From Nostoc sp. CHAB 5824 (lineage in GTDB: Bacteria > Cyanobacteriota > Cyanobacteriia > Cyanobacteriales > Nostocaceae), in NCBI RefSeq assembly GCF_020829665.1, contig NZ_JAIVFT010000011.1:186001-250000 (forward strand): a DNA stretch of 64,000 nt, read 5' to 3'. Positions 1 through 6,938 of the stretch are shown here, piece by piece (positions within the stretch are counted from its first letter, which is position 1; every line of letters starts with the position of its first letter). Under the pieces are notes generated by a model. It was not told the DNA's origin. It did not search any database and saw nothing but the letters and a program-made list of their open reading frames with translations. The translations under genes and the position numbers were made by a program.

Positions 1-114
1 TTTAGGATTTTCAAATGCCTGTTTATAATTGCTGAAATCCCCTGCCATCCAACGAGCTAGGGTGATTAAATGATTCGATGTACTGTCGCGGATATGTGGT
101 GGTGAAGAATTCAT
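1..114 (-). CDS. cpeT: CpeT/CpcT-type phycobilin lyase, N-terminal part only (cut by window edge)
   Basis: The minus strand opens with ATG at 114-112 and stays open for 38 codons to the window edge. The product contains LARWMAGDFSNYKQAF, a good match to the conserved start of the CpcT/CpeT (T-type) bilin lyases. In that family CpeT attaches phycoerythrobilin to Cys165 of the phycoerythrin beta subunit. It is the last visible gene of a minus-strand run cpeC-D-E-S-T, the order known from Fremyella diplosiphon, where cpeR follows; cpeR would lie outside this window. Only the N-terminus is visible, so activity cannot be judged. Confidence 0.85.
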   Translation of the reverse strand, partial: MNSSPPHIRDSTSNHLITLARWMAGDFSNYKQAFENPK

Positions 115-166
115 AAGTAGATGAGGATAAATAAACAATACAGAATTTTTCTTGTAAAGTTGCTCC

Positions 167-185
167 TTTTAGGCTTTGCCTAAAA
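167..185. other. Short perfect hairpin in the cpeS-cpeT spacer
   Basis: TTTTAGGC, a 3-base loop and GCCTAAAA form an 8-bp perfect stem within the 240-bp gap between cpeS and cpeT. No T-run follows it on the minus strand, so it is not a classical terminator. It could be an mRNA processing or attenuation site that sets cpeT(R) levels, or simply a small dispersed palindrome. The rest of the 115-354 gap shows nothing recognisable. Confidence 0.35.
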
Positions 186-354
186 CCGCACTTTCCGCAA
201 AATTCAAAATTATGACCTTAACCTATGGCAAAAGTGTCTATTGACAGACTAATGGCATGACGAAACTAACGTAGTCAGTTCATATTGAGACTGCACGCTC
301 TGACGTTGTATATATATGACTAGAAATGCCTAGAGAGCCATTTTTGGATCTAGT

Positions 355-885
355 TTATTTATGAATATCCTGGCGGATTTCGGAAGAAAAAGAGGCAGTG
401 ACAACTCCAGTACCAGCACTGGTTTTAATTAGAGAAACCCGACAACGGACATTGGGGTTGACAAACCAGATCTTTTCTTCGGCGGCGGCGCGCTCGTAGG
501 CGGTGACTAGCACGAATGTGCCGTCTTCTGTTAAGTAATAATCGCCAGCCGCAGCAATCGTTTCGGCATAGCCTTGATCGCGCAGAAGTTTACCACGATG
601 GGGATGAGTTGGATCGGGGATAGGAACTAGCACGCAAGTACCTTTGATTTCATTTTCATCCCAGTCTGATTGGCCTTCCCAACTCATCCGAAAGGGAGAA
701 ACAACTGTTTGAGGATCAATGTTATAGACTTTACACAAGTCAATCACTACCGGATCATCGTCTGGGAGAGCAATGATATTTATCTCAGACTGTACGGCTT
801 CAAAGTGACCGAATGCCAAATGATGGGCACTGCGTTGCGATCGCCAACGCCCAATAGAATTTGCAACAAACTCCGTAATATTCAT
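355..885 (-). CDS. cpeS: CpeS/CpcS family phycoerythrobilin lyase
   Basis: This 176-residue protein belongs to the S/U lyase family of lipocalin-like beta-barrels. The family pattern is visible: an N-terminal helix (ITEFVANSIGRWRSQRS), then GKLLRDQGYAE near residue 100 and an IWFVNPNVRCRVS strand near 145. CpeS is known to attach phycoerythrobilin to the central Cys (80/82) of the PE beta subunit. The ORF opens with a TTG at 888, but the ATG at 885 with AAGAG upstream is the better start. It lies downstream of cpeE on the same strand, separated by 265 bp that hold a MITE-like repeat. Its position in the C-D-E-S-T order supports cpeS rather than cpcS. Confidence 0.88.
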   Translation of the reverse strand: MNITEFVANSIGRWRSQRSAHHLAFGHFEAVQSEINIIALPDDDPVVIDLCKVYNIDPQTVVSPFRMSWEGQSDWDENEIKGTCVLVPIPDPTHPHRGKLLRDQGYAETIAAAGDYYLTEDGTFVLVTAYERAAAEEKIWFVNPNVRCRVSLIKTSAGTGVVTASFSSEIRQDIHK

Positions 886-953
886 CAACTCTTTGGTTTG
901 TGTTTTTAGCTATTTGCTTTTGGATTGGAGAATCTCCCAATGGAAAATGATGA

Positions 954-1082
954 ATAAGCTATTACGCTTTAAAATTACACAGTCACTTCCTAAGTTCGTT
1001 GACCGTTGACGGTTAACAGTCAACAGTCAACAGTCAACAGCCAACACGAAAAGATGTGCAAGTTAAATGCGCGACAGCTTAT
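954..1082. mobile_element. MITE-like inverted-repeat element, copy 1
   Basis: A 129-bp element starts ATAAGCTATTACGC and ends GCGCGACAGCTTAT, so its ends form imperfect terminal inverted repeats of about 28 bp. Between them is a tandem of the heptamer GTCAACA. It has no coding capacity. A nearly identical copy in the opposite orientation lies at 28957-29077, and related copies are at 3868-3962 and 21628-21769. It sits between cpeE and cpeS inside the PE operon, so it is transcribed with it. Confidence 0.7.
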
Positions 1083-1150
1083 CCCAATTTACCTCTATAG
1101 TTCATCAATTGACAAAATGTTAGAGGTTGGGAAATTCTCCATTAGTAGCA

Positions 1151-1909
1151 TTAAGCTATTTCCGTGATACTAAGAATCTTGCCTCCTGTTTTCTGGATGC
1201 TCTGAATTTTTTGGGCCAGCTGGTTGTATCTCACGTCATAGGTTGCCATGCTTTTAGTCACTCGAACACCAAAATTGCCTTTGGAGACAGCGACACGGAA
1301 CCGCTTCCCTGTATTGCTGATAGCACCGGAACCACCTGGCGGGGAAACAATTTTTGTCGCCAGATTAGCACCAATGTCGCTAATCAATTTTGCTGATTTG
1401 CCCAAATCATTGGCAGCAAATCCCCGCATCAATGCAAAGGTACGGTTAAAACCGACATTCTTTACCCCAGCTTGGGTACGATTACCACGGGCAGAGGGGA
1501 CAATATTTTGGCCAAAACTCCTGATATATTCATCGCTATCAATGTAGGAGTTGATTTCCGCTGCGTAGCCCTGGGTGTTGTAAATTTGCACATGTTCCGC
1601 AACTTCAGCCTGATCTTGGGGAGCGCGACCGAGCAAATGTTTGAAGTTTAATTCTATAAAACGATAGGGAGAGGAAGTTTCAAAAAACAGCGAACGGTAT
1701 AGATCAGATTGAGCCACGGCTCTGACGAAGCCAGTAACAGTGATGTCACCATTCCGCAATTGAGACTCTGCACTGGTAAGCCGTTGGTTTTCAAATACAT
1801 GAGCATTGCCCAAAACTTGCCGATACACTGCTCGGATCACGCCTTGCAGATCATCTTCAGTGGCGTTGGGGCGTAATTCAACGGACTCAGCTTCTATCCA
1901 AAGTGTCAT
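1151..1909 (-). CDS. cpeE: Phycoerythrin-associated rod linker CpeE
   Basis: The 252-residue rod linker has a phycobilisome linker (PBS_linker) domain at about residues 15-150, with GVIRAVYRQVLGN, FVRAVAQSDLYRSLFFE and RFIELNFKHLLGRAP, and a C-terminal CpcD-like cap at about 200-250 with KRFRVAV and QKIQSIQKTGGKILSI. Such linkers sit in the central cavity of PE hexamers and set rod order and energy flow. It is third of three paralogous linkers on the minus strand (cpeC, cpeD, cpeE). The length and order match the Fremyella cpeCDE operon, which is the basis for the letter; the position of each linker in the rod is inferred. Confidence 0.9.
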   Translation of the reverse strand: MTLWIEAESVELRPNATEDDLQGVIRAVYRQVLGNAHVFENQRLTSAESQLRNGDITVTGFVRAVAQSDLYRSLFFETSSPYRFIELNFKHLLGRAPQDQAEVAEHVQIYNTQGYAAEINSYIDSDEYIRSFGQNIVPSARGNRTQAGVKNVGFNRTFALMRGFAANDLGKSAKLISDIGANLATKIVSPPGGSGAISNTGKRFRVAVSKGNFGVRVTKSMATYDVRYNQLAQKIQSIQKTGGKILSITEIA

Positions 1910-2010
1910 ATCAATGCCTCCTAAATTTAGGATTTTCGTGTGGTTTTCTGAAAAATTGCAAATTAAAAAAGTTAATCATCTTGGGTGAGCATTGCCCACC
2001 CTGTTAAACG

Positions 2011-2760
2011 TTACACAATTTCAGTAATGCTGACGATTTTGCCAGAAGTACGATTAATCCGCTGAATTTGCGGGGTCATTTTACTAGCTGGGACAATATA
2101 CTCAGTGGTACTGATGCGACGGGGGCTGTCGAATTTGGAACCTGTCACCACGATTTTGAAACGTTTTTCGGTGCCAGAACCAATCACAGTTGCTGAAGAG
2201 GCTTTAATGGCATTGGTACTGTTGGTAGCAACAGCATAGACCAATTGGGCAGACTTGACTGAACTGTCAATTTGGGCAGGGCCTCTATCAATAGCAAACA
2301 TTCGGTTGTAGCCTATTTGCTTGGAGTTAGCTTCGCTGCTTCTACCGCGATAGTAGGGTACTACGTTTTCGCCAAAGGCTGCTTGATATTCACTGCTATC
2401 GACGTAGGAATCAATTTCAGCATCGTAGCCCTCGGCGACAGTGCGAACAATATGCTCAGACACTTCTCGTTGCTCCTGGGGTGCCCGACCAAGCAAGTGC
2501 AAGAAGTTAAGTTCTACAAAACGGTAGGGAGCGCAGGACTCGAAGTAGCGGGTACGATAAAAATCAGACTTGGCAACGGCGCGAACAAATTCCCGCACTG
2601 TGATGGAGCGATCGCACAATTGTGATTCTGCTCTTAACAACCGCTCGCTCTCCATCACATGAGGGTTGCCTAAAACTTGTTTGTAAACTGCATGGATGAT
2701 AGTTTGAACTTCTTCTAAGCCACTAGCTGGCCAAAGTTCAAGAATTGTCTGGGATGCCAT
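2011..2760 (-). CDS. cpeD: Phycoerythrin-associated rod linker CpeD
   Basis: The 249-residue linker has the same layout as its neighbours: PBS_linker domain (TIIHAVYKQVLGNPHVMESERL, FVRAVAKSDFYRTRYFES, FVELNFLHLLGRAP) and a C-terminal CpcD domain (KRFKIVVTGS, QIQRINRTSGKIVSITEIV). It begins 41 bp downstream of cpeC and ends 101 bp before cpeE, so the three are probably one transcript. Known role: it joins PE hexamers in the phycobilisome rod. Gene letter assigned from order and length. Confidence 0.9.
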   Translation of the reverse strand: MASQTILELWPASGLEEVQTIIHAVYKQVLGNPHVMESERLLRAESQLCDRSITVREFVRAVAKSDFYRTRYFESCAPYRFVELNFLHLLGRAPQEQREVSEHIVRTVAEGYDAEIDSYVDSSEYQAAFGENVVPYYRGRSSEANSKQIGYNRMFAIDRGPAQIDSSVKSAQLVYAVATNSTNAIKASSATVIGSGTEKRFKIVVTGSKFDSPRRISTTEYIVPASKMTPQIQRINRTSGKIVSITEIV

Positions 2761-2801
2761 TAAAATCTATGCTCCTCAATTTTTTAAGTTTGCACCTTAA
2801 T

Positions 2802-3662
2802 TTATACAGCAGTGATACTTGCAATCACACCGCCCTGCTGGTGAATCCGCTGATACTCTTGAGAGAGCTTTTCGTATGGCACCAGAAAGACTTGGTTGGA
2901 ACGGCGAAACTTGGAAATACTATTGAAGCTTTTGGCACGATAGCCTGTGACTTCAATGCGGTAAACTTTGCCACCAGCACTAGCATCAACTCCAAGACGA
3001 GTACGGGCACCACTGGGAGGTGCAGAGAAGGTTGCCCCAGCACTAGCAGGTGAAATTACTGCTGTGGGTGTGCCTTGAATTACTAATGAATTTAGCTTGG
3101 GAGCCTTGCCCGACAGGTCACCCTTCAGGCTGCTGCTGGAAGCACCCCGTACCAACTGAAAAGTGTGAGTAAATTGCACCATGCTCTGAAGAGCTTCGGT
3201 TTTGTAGCCTCGGATATAAGGCACAAAGTTTTCCCCAAAGGTAGACTGATACTCATCACTATCGAGATAAGAATCGATCTCAGCTTCAAACCCTTGAGTA
3301 TCAAGAATGGTGCTGTGTGTCCGCATTTCTTCTAAATCCAGCGGTGGACGACCCAGTAGATGGCGGAAGTTGAGTTCGATCGCCCGGTAGCGCGCACAAC
3401 TGGTGAAAAAGCGAGAACGATAGAGTTCAGATTTAGCCACTGCTCTGACAAACTCGCGGACGCTCAATTCACCCCGCTTAAACTGGGATTCGGGCACAGC
3501 GAGCCGCTCACTTTCCATCACATAGGCATTGCCTAATACTTGCCGATAGACTGCCCGAATGATTATTTCTGTTTCTTCTTGTGAGCGACCTGGCACCCAC
3601 TCAACGGGAGGGGTTTCATCAAATAGACTTACTCCCAGGCGTGAAGCTGGTCCAAATGGCAT
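2802..3662 (-). CDS. cpeC: Phycoerythrin-associated rod linker CpeC
   Basis: This is the first and longest linker of the operon (286 residues). The PBS_linker domain spans about 25-160 (IIIRAVYRQVLGNAYVMESERL, FVRAVAKSELYRSRFF, AIELNFRHLLGRPP). An Ala/Ser-rich spacer follows, then the CpcD cap (VYRIEVTGYR, EYQRIHQQGGVIASITAV). The start at 3662 has a strong ribosome site, AGGAGAAACAATTA before ATG. In Fremyella CpeC links the core-proximal PE hexamer, and its operon is green-light induced and repressed by phosphorylated RcaC in red light. The L-box match 146-163 bp upstream of the start fits that regulation. Confidence 0.92.
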   Translation of the reverse strand: MPFGPASRLGVSLFDETPPVEWVPGRSQEETEIIIRAVYRQVLGNAYVMESERLAVPESQFKRGELSVREFVRAVAKSELYRSRFFTSCARYRAIELNFRHLLGRPPLDLEEMRTHSTILDTQGFEAEIDSYLDSDEYQSTFGENFVPYIRGYKTEALQSMVQFTHTFQLVRGASSSSLKGDLSGKAPKLNSLVIQGTPTAVISPASAGATFSAPPSGARTRLGVDASAGGKVYRIEVTGYRAKSFNSISKFRRSNQVFLVPYEKLSQEYQRIHQQGGVIASITAV

Positions 3663-3807
3663 TAATTGTTTCTCCTGTTAACGAAAGTTTAAGAAAATTG
3701 TTTCAATTTATAAATAAATTTCAGATTGCTCTTTGTTATGATCATTTTCTTATGAGCGCGTAACGATGAGCATCAAGATTTGTAAATTTTGATGAGATGA
3801 GAGAATT

Positions 3808-3825
3808 TTGCACTCAGTTTGCACA
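3808..3825 (+). promoter_or_regulatory. L-box-like RcaC binding site upstream of cpeC
   Basis: The plus strand reads TTGCACT-CAGT-TTGCACA, two 7-base direct repeats separated by 4 bases. This differs by one base from the L-box TTGCACA-N4-TTGCACA known to bind RcaC in Fremyella. It lies 146-163 bases before the cpeC ATG and reads opposite to the cpeC operon, the orientation I recall for the red-light-repressed cpeC promoter there. The cognate rcaC gene is 5.6 kb away. Between site and gene, CATAACA and TATAAAT could serve as -10 boxes; the real start is unknown. The rest of 3663-3961 holds only a MITE fragment. Confidence 0.8.
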
Positions 3826-3867
3826 AACGATTCTTATGTCATGGGGTATCGGGTATTTACTCTTGAT

Positions 3868-3962
3868 GGTCGTTAACTGTTGACTGATGACTGAAAACCC
3901 GTCAACAGTCAACAGTCAACAGTCATCAGGTAAATGTACAAATTAAATGCGTAACAGCTTAT
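3868..3962. mobile_element. MITE-like element, copy 2 (one end only)
   Basis: The right part carries GTCAACAGTCAACAGTCAAC and the terminal GTACAAATTAAATGCGTAAC followed by AGCTTAT, matching one inverted-repeat end of the family at 954-1082. The left terminal repeat cannot be recognised, so it is truncated or diverged. Its last base overlaps the stop codon of the ankyrin gene (3962-3964), so the insertion may have remodelled that gene's 3' end. It separates the L-box from the ankyrin gene. Confidence 0.6.
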
Positions 3963-4666
3963 CACTCCGTTGCTCCTGCCTGGATTAACAAATTTACTGC
4001 TTGAGCAGAACGGAAGGAATTGCGGGCTTCACTCAACGCCGTGGCACCCCAGCGATTCTTTGGGCAAAAATCTGCGCCATGTTCCAACAAAATTGTCATA
4101 GTTTCCAGATCGCCTTTGGCTGCTGCGATCATTAGAGGAGTCCAACCACCGATGTTAGCGGTATTTACTTGGGCACCCAGTTCAATCAAGGCTTTCACCG
4201 TATAGGTATGCCCATTATCTGTTGCCAAGTATAATGCCGTGTCACCAATTTTATTGGTAGCATTCACCTGGGCGCCCATTTTCACTAGACGTTGCACAAT
4301 ATCTGTTTGACCACGCCGCGCCATTGTCATCAGCACAGTCTCTCCATAGGGATTGCGATCGCAGATACTAGCACCACGATCCAGCAGCAACAAGACAATG
4401 TTGCGGCGATCGCTTTCTGCGGCAAACATTAAAGCTGTGTAGTCTGCTGGATTTTTTGCATTCACATCAGCATTATGAGCCAGCAACAATTCCACAATAT
4501 CGAAATAACCCTCTGTGGCTGCCCACATCAATGCAGTATTACTGGCTCCTAAGGCTGTAACGCCCCCGGTGGTATTGGCATCTGCGCCTTGGGCTAATAA
4601 GCTCTCCACAGCAGCTGTGTCACCTTTGATGAGCGCACGGATCAGATATTCGTTGAGAGAAGGCAT
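3962..4666 (-). CDS. Ankyrin repeat protein
   Basis: The 234-residue protein is built almost wholly of ankyrin repeats of about 33 residues. About six can be seen by their TALMWAA, LLLAHNADVNAKN, TALMFAAE, TALYLATDNGH and TPLMIAAAKGD motifs. There is no signal peptide or membrane segment, so it is probably a cytosolic protein-binding scaffold. The partner is unknown. It lies on the cpeC strand but upstream of the cpeC promoter, between the linker operon and the rca genes. That location makes a link to phycobilisome control conceivable, but nothing in the protein shows it. Confidence 0.85.
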   Translation of the reverse strand: MPSLNEYLIRALIKGDTAAVESLLAQGADANTTGGVTALGASNTALMWAATEGYFDIVELLLAHNADVNAKNPADYTALMFAAESDRRNIVLLLLDRGASICDRNPYGETVLMTMARRGQTDIVQRLVKMGAQVNATNKIGDTALYLATDNGHTYTVKALIELGAQVNTANIGGWTPLMIAAAKGDLETMTILLEHGADFCPKNRWGATALSEARNSFRSAQAVNLLIQAGATE

Positions 4667-4814
4667 TGTTAAAGTAATTTGTAATTGATAAGTCGTAATT
4701 CGTAGTTATAACGTTACAACTTAGTGGGCAGTTCAAGAAGCACTACCAATCTTTAATCGGCGTGCTTGCTCGTACTCATTAATAATGACAAACTACGAAC
4801 TAGTAATTATTTGC

Positions 4815-5291
4815 TCAAGCTTTCTTTAGTTCAACTTTGAATACACTATCTGCGGGCTTCTGGGCGATAGTGGCATCCCAAGCGATCGCCTGCAAAAATG
4901 CCTCACCAGAGCTAGTTTCTACTACATCCACACCCCAGTTTCCTGGTTGCAGAGCATCGGGAGAATCGCTAGTGGGAGGAGTTGTTTTGATACCACCTAA
5001 AACCAGAATTTCTGGTATAGGATCTGTGCTTAATTGTTGCGATCGCCGCTTCTCTGCTAGGGCTTTAGCACAGAGTTCTCCAACTTGCTGCGGCGAAAAT
5101 TCATTGGTAGGGAATAAAATTTCTACAGTCCAATGAGGATGATTCACCAGCCTGCATTGCAGGTGTTTATAAGCACTTAAGCCTGATTGAAACACTTGGG
5201 CAAATTCTTCCCGACTAAGGGCTGGCACTGTGTCAGGATTAACATCAAAGTTGTGAGAGAGCAGCATTCGCCCTTGAAATTGATTAAACAT
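4815..5291 (-). CDS. Hypothetical protein within the PE region
   Basis: A 158-residue soluble protein of mixed alpha/beta character, opening MFNQFQGRMLLSHNFDV and ending DSVFKVELKKA. I recognise no family. It has no signal peptide, membrane segment or Cys motif that suggests catalysis. Codon use and the HIP1 site (gcgatcgc near 4880) look native, and the frame is open over its full length, so it is probably real. It lies 148 bp upstream of the ankyrin gene on the same strand, so the two may be co-transcribed. Function unknown. Confidence 0.65.
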   Translation of the reverse strand: MFNQFQGRMLLSHNFDVNPDTVPALSREEFAQVFQSGLSAYKHLQCRLVNHPHWTVEILFPTNEFSPQQVGELCAKALAEKRRSQQLSTDPIPEILVLGGIKTTPPTSDSPDALQPGNWGVDVVETSSGEAFLQAIAWDATIAQKPADSVFKVELKKA

Positions 5292-5792
5292 TTGGGTTCA
5301 GCATAATTACAGCTAGGGTTTAAGCGGCTTGAGGCCTAGCAGATAGCTTTTGGGATGGGTATTACATCTTGCTATGGGCAGGTTGGAGGAACGCTTCAAG
5401 CCATTCTTATTCTCTAACCATAGTAGTTGGAGAAGGAAGCCAAAGTTTAAAACTTCCTCTCCTACGTAAGTAGGAGAGGGTTTTAGAGCAAAGCTGGAAA
5501 AAAACAGGTGAATAATGATGTTCACATATTATGCAGCGATCGCTATCAAATTGTAGAGTGATAGCGATTGCTCAATCATCAGAGAAGCGGCGTAAGCCTC
5601 AGCGGGGCGGAACGCACATCGCACTCATAGTAAATAGCTGAACTTTGTCAACGGTTCAAATTAGCGGCAGCAAGTAAACTTAAACTCAGCACCAGTGCTT
5701 CTCAACTTTCCGCTGTATTTGAGTTGTTACGCCGCATTTTTACTTTGGGTTAACCAGAACTAATCTACTAGGGTAGTCGAATGATGGCGATT
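5292..5792. other. Intergenic region with a 10-bp perfect hairpin (5456-5479)
   Basis: No gene is supported in these 501 bases; a 70-codon minus-strand frame lacks protein-like composition. The hairpin CCTCTCCTAC-GTAA-GTAGGAGAGG is followed on the plus strand by GTTTT, so it could act as a terminator in that direction or be a dispersed palindrome. Bases 5584-5615 (gcggcgtaagcctcagcggg) resemble short GC-rich repeats scattered in Nostoc-type genomes. Confidence 0.5.
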
Positions 5793-6419
5793 TTATCTAC
5801 CAGTCCTCAACACCTGTTCAGCCGTCAGTTTTAAATCTGGGAAAGTTAGAGAGACGATGGTCTGATTGCCTCGAAACTGCTGAATTTCATACTCCCCATT
5901 CACTAGCGTACAGATAGAGAGGGTGGGTTGTTTGGGCTTCCCAATGTGTCGAGTACCACCATTACCTGCGTAGTCTGCAATCCAATATTCGGGAATGCCT
6001 AAAACTGCGTAGTCTTCAACCTTACGGGCATAATCATTTTGCCAGTTGCTACTAACAACTTCCGCCACAAATTTAATCGAACTGCCCAGCGCCAGGATCG
6101 ACTGGTCAGGCCAAAGCGGTTCTTTGATAAGTTCATCTGAATCGACAACTGCAACATCAGGTCGAAATGCTGTCATACCAATGTTAGAAGGGCGCAATAG
6201 TCCTCGCTGAAGGACAAACCAAGGTAAGCCTGCTCCGTCGATTTGGACACAGATATTTGTGGTAATGAAGGCTGCAATCTCTTCATGCAGGCCTGTTGGT
6301 TCCAAGTCAAACACCTCTCCATCGATCAGTTCATAGCGGTTATTGTCACTATAACGGGCAAGAAACTCATCAAAGCTGAGTGGCTTCTGTTGTATTGGTT
6401 GGTTGATCGCAATAGTCAT
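5793..6419 (-). CDS. Uma2 family (DUF820) putative PD-(D/E)XK endonuclease
   Basis: The 208-residue protein shows the Uma2 pattern: NRYELIDGEVFDLEP near residue 28, FRPDVAVVD near 85, FVAEVVSS near 115 and YARKVEDYAVLGIPEYWIAD near 130. The family has a restriction-endonuclease-like fold and is hugely expanded in filamentous cyanobacteria; its biological role is unclear. The gene stands alone between the PE linkers and the rca genes and probably has no link to pigments. Confidence 0.85.
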   Translation of the reverse strand: MTIAINQPIQQKPLSFDEFLARYSDNNRYELIDGEVFDLEPTGLHEEIAAFITTNICVQIDGAGLPWFVLQRGLLRPSNIGMTAFRPDVAVVDSDELIKEPLWPDQSILALGSSIKFVAEVVSSNWQNDYARKVEDYAVLGIPEYWIADYAGNGGTRHIGKPKQPTLSICTLVNGEYEIQQFRGNQTIVSLTFPDLKLTAEQVLRTGR

Positions 6420-6477
6420 AGGTTAACTTAGCCCAATCAATGCTTTCAGTCTACCAGATCGAATATGTGGTGGATGT

Positions 6478-6735
6478 GTGACGGATCAAACCCCTAATGG
6501 TTGGTGGATATTCGGCCAGCGATCGCAATCTGGCGCTAAAAAAACACAAAATCAACAGCGATGCCTGCGGTGGTCACTGAGCTTTGTCGTACCACTTCCC
6601 TACGGGACCCTTCGGCAAGCTCAGGGCAACGCGCTACGCGAACGTGGAAGCAAGCTACGTGCAGCGTCTCGTAGAGAAGTACGGGCTTCGTCTACGCACA
6701 AGCATCTAATTCAATCCATCTTTAGAACCTTCTAG
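6478..6735 (+). pseudogene. Degenerate duplicate of the rcaE 5' end, split by an inserted repeat
   Basis: The frame starts near SQSGAKKTQNQQR and ends HKHLIQSIFRTF. These match SQSGVKKSQHQRR and QKRLIQNLFKN at residues 10-34 of the real RcaE, 450 bp downstream. At DNA level, gcaatctggcg and its surroundings at about 6525 recur at 6967. The two matching parts are separated by about 130 bp of GC-rich dispersed repeat (cttccctacgggacccttcg, cgcgctacgcgaacgtgg). I read this as a partial tandem duplication of the rcaE start later hit by a repeat. The remaining bases 6736-6938 show no gene and must contain the rca promoter. Confidence 0.6.
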
Positions 6736-6938
6736 AATTAGCTTCACACTTCCTGCCTTAACTTCTCGTAAAGTTAAAGACGTGTCACCTGAAACTTGAC
6801 ATAGATGCAAAACAATCGCTTCTAGCAGTGGCTTATCAATTTTATTGATCGTAGCACTTAAGATGAAAACATAATAAGATTTAAACTTTCGATAGGTTTA
6901 AGTAAACAATAGAAATGTTCCTTTGCAGATAGATTTAG

